From NCBI GenBank assembly GCA_017398335.1, contig JAFQGK010000015.1, positions 1 through 64,000 of the forward strand: a stretch of DNA of 64,000 nt, read 5' to 3'. The translations under genes were made by a program, and so were the position numbers. Origin of the DNA: Bacteroidales bacterium (GTDB lineage: Bacteria > Bacteroidota > Bacteroidia > Bacteroidales > UBA932). How positions within the stretch are numbered: position 1 is the first letter of the stretch; the number at the start of each line of letters is the position of its first letter. Shown one piece after another: positions 33,573-41,111 of the stretch. A model generated the notes under the pieces. The model had not been told where the DNA came from. It ran no database searches and was given only the letters and a program-made list of their open reading frames with translations.

Positions 33573-33767
33573 ATGATTATAGTTCCGGTAAAGGATGGCG
33601 AGAGCATTGAGAAGGCACTCAAGAAGTTCAAGAGAAAATTCGAGAAGACTGGTGCAATCCGTGAGCTCCGCGCAAGAAAGACTTTCTTGAAGCCGTCAGT
33701 AAAGAAGAGAATGCAGATGCAGAAGGCAATCTACGTTCAGCAGATGCAGCTCCAGGACGAGCAGTAA
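33573..33767 (+). CDS. rpsU: 30S ribosomal protein S21 (bS21)
   Basis: A 64-residue basic protein with the bS21 pattern: IIVPVKDGESIEKALKKFKRKFEKTG, then RELRARKTFLKPSVKKRMQ. Length is normal for Bacteroidota. In this phylum bS21 helps to bury the anti-Shine-Dalgarno tail of 16S rRNA, which explains why most mRNAs lack SD sequences. Here the gene itself has a perfect SD, consistent with the known autogenous control. It begins a ribosomal set followed by rplU and rpmA. Confidence 0.96.
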   Translation: MIIVPVKDGESIEKALKKFKRKFEKTGAIRELRARKTFLKPSVKKRMQMQKAIYVQQMQLQDEQ

Positions 33768-33786
33768 TTTATAAAGAAGAATTTAT

Positions 33787-33835
33787 ACAGATTGTCAGGC
33801 CATGATAAAGAGCTGAAAGTTCAGCCGCCTGCTGT
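33787..33835 (+). promoter_or_regulatory. structured leader before rplU
   Basis: Nested helices: ACAG (33787-33790)/CTGT (33832-33835), CAGGC (33796-33800)/GCCTG (33827-33831), and GCTGAA (33812-33817)/TTCAGC (33820-33825) with a 2-nt loop as written. No T-run follows. It may be a ribosomal-protein leader controlling rplU-rpmA; this is inferred from structure and position. Confidence 0.5.
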
Positions 33836-33863
33836 CTAAAACTTTTAATATTTAAGTTTTCAT

Positions 33864-34175
33864 ATGTACGCAATTGTAGATATTGCAGGCCAGCAGTTCA
33901 AAGTAGAGGCTGGTATGGAAATCTTCGTAAACCGCCTCGCGGCTGAGAAGGATGCAGTTGTCGAGTTCGACAAGGTTCTCCTTATCGACGCAGACGGAGC
34001 AGTTAAGGTCGGTGCACCTTATGTTGATGGCGCAAAAGTTACAGCTACTGTACTTGACGACACTTGCAAGGGCAAGAAGGTTCTTGTTTTCAAGAAGAAG
34101 CGTCGTAAAGGTTACCAGAAGTGTAACGGTCACCGTCAGTATCTTACTAAACTTCAGATCAATTCGATCGCTTAA
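33864..34175 (+). CDS. rplU: 50S ribosomal protein L21 (bL21)
   Basis: A 103-residue protein with the bL21 pattern: [28 protein letters not shown] and the C-terminal [23 protein letters not shown]. Length is normal. It is a large-subunit protein, co-transcribed with rpmA (20 nt downstream), the standard rplU-rpmA pair. A structured leader lies upstream. Confidence 0.97.
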   Translation: MYAIVDIAGQQFKVEAGMEIFVNRLAAEKDAVVEFDKVLLIDADGAVKVGAPYVDGAKVTATVLDDTCKGKKVLVFKKKRRKGYQKCNGHRQYLTKLQINSIA

Positions 34176-34181
34176 TTAATT

Positions 34182-34188
34182 GAGGAGG
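34182..34188 (+). promoter_or_regulatory. Shine-Dalgarno sequence of rpmA
   Basis: GAGGAGG, 7 nt before the ATG at 34196, one of the few strong SD sequences in the window. Confidence 0.75.
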
Positions 34189-34195
34189 AATAATT

Positions 34196-34456
34196 ATGGC
34201 ACATAAAAAAGGCGTCGGTAGTTCCAAGAACGGTCGTGAGTCACATAGCAAACGACTCGGTATCAAGAAATTCGGTGATCAGGTAGTAAAGGCTGGCAAC
34301 ATCCTCGTTCGTCAGAGAGGTACAGTTCATAACCCAGGTCTGAATGTAGGTATGGGTAAGGACCACACTCTTTACGCGCTGATCGACGGAAGAGTATGCT
34401 TCCGCAAGAAGGCTGACAACAGATCATATGTCTCGGTACTCCCTTTTGAGAACTAA
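34196..34456 (+). CDS. rpmA: 50S ribosomal protein L27 (bL27)
   Basis: An 86-residue protein with the bL27 start [22 protein letters not shown], then [21 protein letters not shown] and a C-terminal [16 protein letters not shown]. Unlike Firmicutes forms it has no cleavable N-terminal extension. bL27 lies near the peptidyl-transferase centre. It is followed by the terminator-like element before serS. Confidence 0.97.
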   Translation: MAHKKGVGSSKNGRESHSKRLGIKKFGDQVVKAGNILVRQRGTVHNPGLNVGMGKDHTLYALIDGRVCFRKKADNRSYVSVLPFEN

Positions 34457-34457
34457 G

Positions 34458-34518
34458 ACTCGGGATCTGATCAAAAAGATAGAGGACTGGTTGCCCGAGT
34501 GGCTGCAGTCCTCTTTTT
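34458..34518 (+). promoter_or_regulatory. rpmA-serS attenuator-like element with a tRNA-Ser-like loop
   Basis: A 9-bp terminator hairpin, AGAGGACTG (34481-34489)/CAGTCCTCT (34506-34514), with a T-run to 34518. Its 16-nt loop GTTGCCCGAGTGGCTG resembles the 5' D-arm region of bacterial tRNA-Ser. ACTCGGG (34458-34464) can pair with CCCGAGT (34494-34500) inside that loop; both helices cannot coexist in a nested fold. The gene just downstream is serS. It could be a plain terminator, or a regulatory site bound by SerRS. Confidence 0.6.
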
Positions 34519-34537
34519 ATATTAAACAAGAATTATT

Positions 34538-35809
34538 ATGCTTACACTCAAATTGCTTCGTGAAAATCCGGAATTCGTGATCGCGAAGCTCGCTGTAAAG
34601 AATTTTGATGCAAGGGAGATCGTAGAAAAGATCAACTCTCTCGATCAGAACAGAAGATCCCTTCAGGTTGAACTTGATGGCTGCCTGTCAGAGCAGAAAA
34701 AGAAAGCCGCTCAGATCGGCGGTCTTATGAAGGAAGGCAGGAGAGAAGAGGCTGAGGCAATCAAAGCTGAGGTTGCTGCTCTCAAGGCTCGTTCTTCAGA
34801 AATAGAGAAGAATTCTCAGGAGAACAATACAGAGCTGGAGTCCCTGCTCGTTCTCCTTCCAAATATTCCATGTGACCAGGTGCCTGAAGGTAAAGGCGCT
34901 GAGGATAATGTCGTGGTAAAGACAGGAAATGATATTCCGGAGCTCGGCGAAAACAATCTTCCGCACTGGGAGCTTGCAAAGAAGTACGACATAATCGACT
35001 TCGATCTTGGCGTCAAGCTTACAGGAGCAGGCTTCCCGGTATATAAGGGCAAGGGTGCAAGACTTCAGAGAGCTCTCATCAACTTCTTCCTTGATGCAAA
35101 CACCGAGGCCGGCTATCTTGAGGTTGAGCCGCCGATAATGGTGAACGAGGCTTCCGGTTTTGGTACAGGACAGCTTCCGGACAAGGAGGGTCAGATGTAT
35201 CATGCTACAGCTGATAACTTCTATCTCGTGCCGACAGCCGAGGTTCCGGTAACCAATATCTATAGAGATGTCATCCTCGGTAACAATGATTTCCCTGTGA
35301 AGATGACGGCATATACTCCATGCTTCCGTCGTGAGGCCGGTTCATATGGCAAGGATGTGCGTGGATTGAACCGTCTTCATCAGTTCGATAAGGTGGAGAT
35401 TGTACGTATCGAGAAGCCGGAGGAGTCATATGCAGCTCTTGATGAAATGATCGCTCATGTAGAAGGACTTGTGAAATCACTCGGCCTTCCTTACAGAATA
35501 CTCCGTCTTTGCGGTGGGGATATGAGTTTCACTTCAGCAATCACATACGACTTCGAGGTGTATTCGGCAGCTCAGGGCAGATGGCTTGAGATCTCGTCGG
35601 TTTCAAACTTTGAGTCATATCAGGCTAACCGCTTGAAACTCAGGTATAAGGATGCGGACGGAAAGACTCAGCTTGCTCATACTCTCAACGGAAGTTCGCT
35701 TGCGCTTCCTCGCGTGGTTGCAGCACTTCTCGAGAACAATCAGAAGGGCGACCGCATCGAGATTCCTGAAGCACTTCGTCCTTACACAGGATTTGACTAT
35801 ATTGATTAA
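34538..35809 (+). CDS. serS: Seryl-tRNA synthetase
   Basis: A 423-residue class II synthetase. The N-terminal long antiparallel coiled-coil (about 35-105) that binds the variable arm of tRNA-Ser is followed by the catalytic domain with class II motifs: motif 1 near YLEVEPPIMVN, motif 2 TPCFRREAGSYGKDVRGLNRLHQFDKVEI, and motif 3 with LNGSSLALPRVVAALLEN. Normal length. It charges tRNA-Ser in the cytoplasm. It follows a terminator-like element whose loop resembles tRNA-Ser, which raises possible self-regulation. ruvC follows after 17 nt. Confidence 0.97.
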   Translation: MLTLKLLRENPEFVIAKLAVKNFDAREIVEKINSLDQNRRSLQVELDGCLSEQKKKAAQIGGLMKEGRREEAEAIKAEVAALKARSSEIEKNSQENNTELESLLVLLPNIPCDQVPEGKGAEDNVVVKTGNDIPELGENNLPHWELAKKYDIIDFDLGVKLTGAGFPVYKGKGARLQRALINFFLDANTEAGYLEVEPPIMVNEASGFGTGQLPDKEGQMYHATADNFYLVPTAEVPVTNIYRDVILGNNDFPVKMTAYTPCFRREAGSYGKDVRGLNRLHQFDKVEIVRIEKPEESYAALDEMIAHVEGLVKSLGLPYRILRLCGGDMSFTSAITYDFEVYSAAQGRWLEISSVSNFESYQANRLKLRYKDADGKTQLAHTLNGSSLALPRVVAALLENNQKGDRIEIPEALRPYTGFDYID

Positions 35810-35826
35810 CCGTCGTCCTGAATAAA

Positions 35827-36393
35827 GTGGAGAAAAACTCTAAAGATAAAATCATATTAGGCATTGACCCCGGAACCCAGATTTTAGGTTTCGGGGTTAT
35901 TGGCATCAACTCGAAGGGACCATATTATATTGATATGGGCGTATTCGATCTTCGTAAAATCGAAGATCCTTTTGAAAAACTGGCGAATATCTCCGCAGGA
36001 GTGACCGAACTGATCGAAGAGTATCAGCCTGACCAGCTTGCCGTCGAGTCTCCTTTTTATGGCAAGAACGCCCAGGTGATCCTGAAGCTCGGACGTGCTC
36101 AGGGAGCTGCATTGACTGCAGCAGTGATGCGTGGCATACCGGTCGCGGAATATGCTCCGAGAAAAGCCAAGATCGCTATATGCGGAAATGGTGCAGCCTC
36201 AAAGGAGCAGGTTGCAATGATGATTTCAAAGACGTTGAAAGTAGAACTGAACCCGAAGTACCTTGATGCGACGGACGCATTGGCTATTGCTCTTTGTCAT
36301 CATTATCAGCTCTCTAGTCCTCTTGCCTCTGCTGTAGGTAAAGGGGATTGGAAGAAATTTCTGGAAGCACATCCTGAAAGAGTGAAAAAATGA
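35827..36393 (+). CDS. ruvC: Holliday junction resolvase RuvC
   Basis: A 188-residue nuclease, with GTG as start. The RNase-H-fold catalytic acids are visible: GIDPGTQ (Asp14), VESPFYGKN (Glu, about residue 74) and DATDALAIALCHH with the last aspartates, plus the family motifs KLGRAQGAALTAA and EYAPRKAKIAICGNGAASKEQVA. It resolves Holliday junctions with RuvAB. It lies 17 nt after serS and 68 nt before the outer-membrane barrel gene. Confidence 0.95.
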   Translation: MEKNSKDKIILGIDPGTQILGFGVIGINSKGPYYIDMGVFDLRKIEDPFEKLANISAGVTELIEEYQPDQLAVESPFYGKNAQVILKLGRAQGAALTAAVMRGIPVAEYAPRKAKIAICGNGAASKEQVAMMISKTLKVELNPKYLDATDALAIALCHHYQLSSPLASAVGKGDWKKFLEAHPERVKK

Positions 36394-36461
36394 CAGGAAC
36401 CTTAAACTTTCAGGCTTGGATGTTGTCAAAGACAGGTGTTTTGTAAAACTTGAACTATAAT

Positions 36462-39455
36462 ATGTTTAGAAACTCGATTGTAGGATTCTTGAAGACAGTA
36501 CTGGCTGTCATTATTCTATTTATTGCCTTGCCTCTCTCGGCACAGGCGCAGTATTCGATAAAGGTAAGACTTGTTGATGAAAAGACCGGGGAACCGGTGG
36601 CATTTGCTACCACATCCCTTACTCCTAAGGGCAGTACCACGGCTTCGAAATATGTGCTTACAGATGATAAAGGACAGGCAACTATCACCAAGGTCGCGAA
36701 AGGTACTTACACATTCAAGGCTGAGCTGATGGGATACAAGACTCATCTTCAGGAGATTACGGTTGAAAAGGCTGTCAATCTCGGTGATATCAGGATGTTA
36801 GAGGATGCTGTAGCTCTGGATGCGGCAAAGGTGTCGGCTGTAGGTAATCCCATAGTGATAAAGAAGGATACGATTGAGTACAACGCTTCATCATTCAAGA
36901 CATCTGATAATGATATGCTTGAGCAGCTTCTAAAGAAACTTCCGGGAGTGGAGGTGGAGGCTGACGGCTCCATCACGGCCAACGGTGAAACAATCAAGAA
37001 GATTACGATTGATGGAAAGACATTCTTCCTGGACGACCCTCAGCTGGCATCGAAGAATATTCCAGCGAAGATCATCGAAAAGGTGAAGGTCGTGGAGAAA
37101 AAGTCGGATCAGGCGATGTTTACCGGAATCGATGACGGTGAGGAGGAGACGATCATTGATCTTAAGCTTCGTCCGGGAATGGCTGAAGGCTGGTTTGGCA
37201 ATGTCATGGCCGGAGGCGGACATGATGTACCCGGAGGTGGGTCGGATATGAATGACTGGCGCTATCAGGGAGCTGCTATGATAGGACGTTTCACCGACAA
37301 GAGCCAGCTCAGCATCATCCTCAATGGCAACAATACCAACAACCGTGGCTTCAATGACATTGCCGGAAGCATGATGCAGGGTATGCGAGGTGGTCGTGGT
37401 ATGGGCCAGGGTATGGGCGGCTGGGGCCGCAACAACGGAATCTCTACATCGTGGATGGGTGGTGTGAACGGAGCATTCACCTTGTGTGACGGTGATATGG
37501 ATCTTGCAGGAAACTATCTCTATAACGGATCGGACAAGGCTGTGGAGGAAAGTTCCGACAAGATAACATATATGGAGGATGGAAGCAGGCTTATAAACAA
37601 GGAGAACGGTCATAGCGGTACTTTGACTCAGGGACATCGTTTCGGTGTACGTCTTGAGCATAAGTTCTCGGAGAATACCTCTATCCTCTTTGAGCCTCAG
37701 TTCAATTTCGGAAGCGGTCATTTCGATGAGTATTCTAAATTCTCGACCCGTTCTCTTGCACAGGGCGCCAGTGACACATTGATGGTAAATGATGGTTTTA
37801 CATCAAATGACGGATGGAACGATAGCTGGTCAACCAGCGGATTCCTTCTTTTCCGTCAGAGACTTGGCAAGGCGGGAAGAACGATTTCGGCTAATTTCCG
37901 ATATAGCTTCAGCAACAATGATATGGTAGGGCATAACCAGTCATATACACAGGCAGGCTATAATTACGAGGCAGACGTGGCCAGGGAACCGGATGTAGTC
38001 AATCAGAGATTCGACAGGAATTCGAAATCCACATCTCTCAGCGCCCGTCTCGTCTATACCGAACCGATTGCAAAGAATCTCTTCCTTGAAGCCAACTATT
38101 CTTATTCCTGGGGTAGGAATACTTCGGTGAAGAATACATATTCAAGTCTGACGAATGACCAGTATGTGGATGATATGGGAGAGCAGAGGCTCATATACAA
38201 TGTTGTCGGCGAGGTATTCGACCCTATATATTCCAACACGATCCTCAATGTTTATCATAACCAGCGTGCCGGCCTGAACCTGAGCTATCAGCTCAAGAAA
38301 TTCCGCGCCCAGCTCGGTGCTTCGATGAATCCGACCAAGACATACAATGAGACCAGCGGTATCGAGAAACCATATGAGAACAAGGTCATCAACAGGTCGC
38401 CTCAGGCGATGCTTTTCTATACTCCGAATGACAATCTCAACATCAGAATGTTCTATTTCGGACGCTCATCGCAGCCTTCTACCTCACAGCTGATGCCGGT
38501 GCCGGATAATTCGGACCCTCTGAATGTCTCTCTCGGTAACCCTCACCTGAATCCATATTTCAACCATGATATAAGGGCAAGGATCGGATATACCAACAAA
38601 AAGACATTTACATCCGTGAATTTCAATCTTGGTGGTTCAATGGTCAAGGATCCGATCACATCGGCGAACTGGTATGACAATCAGGGAAGAAGATACTCAA
38701 TCCCGGTAAATGGTCCTATGACAGGTTCGGCTAATGCACGACTCTTCATCAATTCGCCGTTCGGCAAATCGGGCTTCTCGATATTCTCGATGACATTCGC
38801 CAATTATAACGAGTCGTCATCCTATATCGGTACGGACAAGTTCCAGAAGCAGGAGGCTGATAAGTATTATGATCCTGAGAATGCTGAATTTGACTATGAT
38901 CAGTTCCACAGTGATTATCCGACTCTTGACAATCCTGATATGTTTACCCGTAATCTGACTCAGACGGTCAGTGCCATGCAGAGACTTCGTTTTACATATA
39001 GAAACGATTTTGTGGAACTTAATGTCGGCGGACGTACAAGAATGTCAAAGTCCTGGTACACAATTCAGAACAGTAACCAACAGTTTACCTGGAGCAATCA
39101 GGCGGATGCCTCCATGAACTGGACAATTCCGGGAGGCCTTAATCTTATAGCGGATTTCAACTATAACTGGTACAGGGGCTATACCACACCTCAGGATGAT
39201 GAGATCATTCTCAATGCCGAGATTACGAAGCTTCTTTTCAAGAAGAAGTTCACACTTGCTCTTAAGGCCTATGATATCCTCGGACAGTCAAAGAACCTGT
39301 CTGTAAGTGACAGCTCGAACATTCACAAGGAGACCCGTAACAATACGTTAGGACGTTATGTCATCCTGTCCTTGACTTATCGTTTCGGTAATTTCAATCA
39401 GGGTGGAGGACGTAGAGGACCTGGTGGCCCTATGGGCGGAGGCCCTCGCAGATAA
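36462..39455 (+). CDS. Outer-membrane beta-barrel protein (PF14905-like, TonB-receptor-like)
   Basis: A 997-residue protein with a signal peptide ending PLSAQAQ. It has an N-terminal carboxypeptidase-regulatory-like domain (about 27-105: RLVDEKTGEPVAFATTSLTPKG), a plug-like region (NASSFKTSDNDMLEQLLKKLPGVEV, about 140-165) and a long beta-barrel with many aromatic strands. This is the pattern of the Bacteroidota outer-membrane barrel family. Gly/Met-rich (GMRGGRGMGQGMGGWGRNN) and C-terminal Gly/Pro/Arg segments are unusual. No SusD partner is adjacent. The upstream in-frame TTG at 36450 is rejected in favour of ATG 36462. Confidence 0.82.
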   Translation: MFRNSIVGFLKTVLAVIILFIALPLSAQAQYSIKVRLVDEKTGEPVAFATTSLTPKGSTTASKYVLTDDKGQATITKVAKGTYTFKAELMGYKTHLQEITVEKAVNLGDIRMLEDAVALDAAKVSAVGNPIVIKKDTIEYNASSFKTSDNDMLEQLLKKLPGVEVEADGSITANGETIKKITIDGKTFFLDDPQLASKNIPAKIIEKVKVVEKKSDQAMFTGIDDGEEETIIDLKLRPGMAEGWFGNVMAGGGHDVPGGGSDMNDWRYQGAAMIGRFTDKSQLSIILNGNNTNNRGFNDIAGSMMQGMRGGRGMGQGMGGWGRNNGISTSWMGGVNGAFTLCDGDMDLAGNYLYNGSDKAVEESSDKITYMEDGSRLINKENGHSGTLTQGHRFGVRLEHKFSENTSILFEPQFNFGSGHFDEYSKFSTRSLAQGASDTLMVNDGFTSNDGWNDSWSTSGFLLFRQRLGKAGRTISANFRYSFSNNDMVGHNQSYTQAGYNYEADVAREPDVVNQRFDRNSKSTSLSARLVYTEPIAKNLFLEANYSYSWGRNTSVKNTYSSLTNDQYVDDMGEQRLIYNVVGEVFDPIYSNTILNVYHNQRAGLNLSYQLKKFRAQLGASMNPTKTYNETSGIEKPYENKVINRSPQAMLFYTPNDNLNIRMFYFGRSSQPSTSQLMPVPDNSDPLNVSLGNPHLNPYFNHDIRARIGYTNKKTFTSVNFNLGGSMVKDPITSANWYDNQGRRYSIPVNGPMTGSANARLFINSPFGKSGFSIFSMTFANYNESSSYIGTDKFQKQEADKYYDPENAEFDYDQFHSDYPTLDNPDMFTRNLTQTVSAMQRLRFTYRNDFVELNVGGRTRMSKSWYTIQNSNQQFTWSNQADASMNWTIPGGLNLIADFNYNWYRGYTTPQDDEIILNAEITKLLFKKKFTLALKAYDILGQSKNLSVSDSSNIHKETRNNTLGRYVILSLTYRFGNFNQGGGRRGPGGPMGGGPRR

Positions 39456-39479
39456 CCTGGCTTATCCGGTAATACACAT

Positions 39480-39532
39480 ATCAGCAGCTGAAGGCTCTCC
39501 TTTTGGGGAACTGATACCTTCGGCTGCTGATT
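39480..39532. terminator. long hairpin after the outer-membrane barrel gene
   Basis: ATCAGCAGCTGAAGG pairs with CCTTCGGCTGCTGAT with one mismatch around a 23-nt loop. It lacks a good T-run, so its termination activity is uncertain. Confidence 0.55.
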
Positions 39533-39577
39533 CTATATGCGGGTACTCCATGACTGTGTGTCCGGTATGTATAAAGA

Positions 39578-39610
39578 AAGAGGAGCATCCATTTCTGGAA
39601 TGCTCCTCTT
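39578..39610. terminator. terminator-like hairpin between the barrel gene and rpsT
   Basis: An 11-bp stem around AGAGGAGCAT/ATGCTCCTCT. It lies 35 nt past the rpsT stop and could end transcription from either strand. Confidence 0.65.
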
Positions 39611-39644
39611 CTGCTATAAGAAACCTTTAAAAGGTACGCTTTCT

Positions 39645-39899
39645 TTATGAAAGTTTGTTGATATACACTGCGATACCGCTCTTAAGGTTTGCAGCCTTGT
39701 TCTTGTGGATAACGCCGATCTTTGCGAGCTTGTCGATCATTGCATAAACCTTTGGTGCGTTAGCCTCTGCTGCTGCCTTGTCTGAAGTGTTACGAATCGC
39801 ACGAATTGCGTTTCTTGTTGTCTTTGCATAATATTTATTATGCAATCTGCGCCTTTCGCTCTGGCGATAGCGCTTTTCTGCTGAAGCGTGATTTGCCAT
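39645..39899 (-). CDS. rpsT: 30S ribosomal protein S20 (bS20)
   Basis: An 84-residue basic protein with the bS20 pattern: [24 protein letters not shown], then [10 protein letters not shown] and a C-terminal [22 protein letters not shown]. Length is normal. It binds 16S rRNA in the small subunit. It starts 25 nt after the end of tRNA-Glu on the same strand, so it is probably read from the tRNA promoter. Confidence 0.96.
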   Translation of the reverse strand: MANHASAEKRYRQSERRRLHNKYYAKTTRNAIRAIRNTSDKAAAEANAPKVYAMIDKLAKIGVIHKNKAANLKSGIAVYINKLS

Positions 39900-39923
39900 T
39901 GTTTTTATTTTTTATATTTCTTG

Positions 39924-39995
39924 TAGTCGGTAGGGGAATCGAACCCCTCTTGCAAGAATGAAAATCTTGAGTCCTAACCGATAGACGAACCGACC
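39924..39995 (-). tRNA. tRNA-Glu (anticodon TTC)
   Basis: On the minus strand, GGTCGGT (39995-39989) pairs with ACCGACT (39931-39925) with a terminal G.T pair, discriminator A. The anticodon stem CAAGA/TCTTG encloses TTTTCAT with anticodon TTC. CCA is not encoded. Confidence 0.94.
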
Positions 39996-40023
39996 TTAAA
40001 CCCATTTTTGGTAATTGGGAGTG

Positions 40024-40054
40024 CAAAGGTATGAAATATTTTTAAACTGACAAA
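40024..40054 (-). promoter_or_regulatory. promoter of tRNA-Glu (and probably rpsT)
   Basis: On the minus strand: TTTG (40054-40051), 19 nt, TACCTTTG (40031-40024). Confidence 0.75.
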
Positions 40055-40064
40055 ATATTTTCAC

Positions 40065-41093
40065 TTATTTCTTTGCATCTTCCCCTTTATTGTCCGATTT
40101 TTTCCACTCGAAAGAGTAAAGGATTGACTCTACCTGTCTAAGGTACTGTCTCTTGTCATATTTTGGAGCATATACAAACCCTTCCATAACAATCATATCC
40201 TTGCCATCCTGGCTGTAGAAAGCATGAGCTACGAACGGACCGCCCATGAAATCGTTATATACTTCCCAATATCCTCTCATCTCGGCAAAGTCGCGACCTT
40301 TATATTTGAGATATTCTATAGAAGGTCTGGCAAATGTGCTGGTAGTCATATACGTATTCTCGAACATTCCTGGCACATTCTCCTTGAGCACGGCGTTGTT
40401 TTCTGCAATGAGGTTGTCGAGGTCCATCATTTCCTCTCCCTTCACGACAGGGTACTTGTATATCAGTATACCCTGAGTGACATATTGTACGCTGTATTCG
40501 ATCCAGATGAAGTCATCAGTCTTCTTCTTCAGCTTATAGCCTGAAGGGAAATGTGGAGAACCTCCTATCATATTCTGAACGACAGGAGCGAGACTCAGTT
40601 CTTCGTATTTCTTTGAGTTGGCGATTATCCTGTCGCGCTCAGCCTGCTCGAGTGCGGCCATTATGCGTTTGCTGTTGTCCTTGATGAGCTGCACGGCAGA
40701 ATCGCTGTCAATAGCATTGATGGAAATCACGCACTGAGGCCTTGCCCATACGTCTTGTCTGAGAGTCACTCCAGGTTCGGTCACATCATTCCCGATACGG
40801 ACGATAATGATGTTCCTATGCAGCTGGAACATGCTTGTAAAGCTTGTAGGCGGAACATCGGCAAGGGTGTATAGAGGCTCTTTCTGAGGAAGGAACGGGC
40901 AATCTTGTGCAAGTGTGTCCCTGAGGGTGGTTCCTACGGCACCTTCCCAGTCTCCCTTGTTGATTACAACGATGACTTCTCCTGCCTTGCCGCTGATGTT
41001 CGGCAGCAGAGCCTTTTTCTTTGCTGTTTCGTTGCAGGATAAGATGGCGAGCAGAGCTGCAGCCAATGCCAAAAGTCTTACTGTTCGTTTCAT
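40065..41093 (-). CDS. DUF4837 lipoprotein
   Basis: A 342-residue lipoprotein (signal ending AILSC) matching the DUF4837 family, with GKAGEVIVVINKGDWEG, SFTSMFQLHRNIIIVRI and QLIKDNSKRIMAALEQAERDRII. The family occurs in Bacteroidota and its function is unknown. It ends the minus operon M23-dxr-rseP-DUF4837, with 18 nt to rseP. An envelope role is likely from its lipoprotein signal and neighbours. Confidence 0.85.
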   Translation of the reverse strand: MKRTVRLLALAAALLAILSCNETAKKKALLPNISGKAGEVIVVINKGDWEGAVGTTLRDTLAQDCPFLPQKEPLYTLADVPPTSFTSMFQLHRNIIIVRIGNDVTEPGVTLRQDVWARPQCVISINAIDSDSAVQLIKDNSKRIMAALEQAERDRIIANSKKYEELSLAPVVQNMIGGSPHFPSGYKLKKKTDDFIWIEYSVQYVTQGILIYKYPVVKGEEMMDLDNLIAENNAVLKENVPGMFENTYMTTSTFARPSIEYLKYKGRDFAEMRGYWEVYNDFMGGPFVAHAFYSQDGKDMIVMEGFVYAPKYDKRQYLRQVESILYSFEWKKSDNKGEDAKK

Positions 41094-41111
41094 GATATAA
41101 TGATGTTAAAA

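Noticed and set aside
35827-35829. GTG start of ruvC as a possible error
   Set aside because: The encoded protein from GTG contains the full RuvC N-terminus and no nearby ATG would keep the catalytic GIDPGT motif with a normal lead-in, so the start is kept.
36930-37721. A 263-codon minus-strand ORF inside the outer-membrane barrel gene
   Set aside because: Antisense shadow; no recognisable motif and no promoter.
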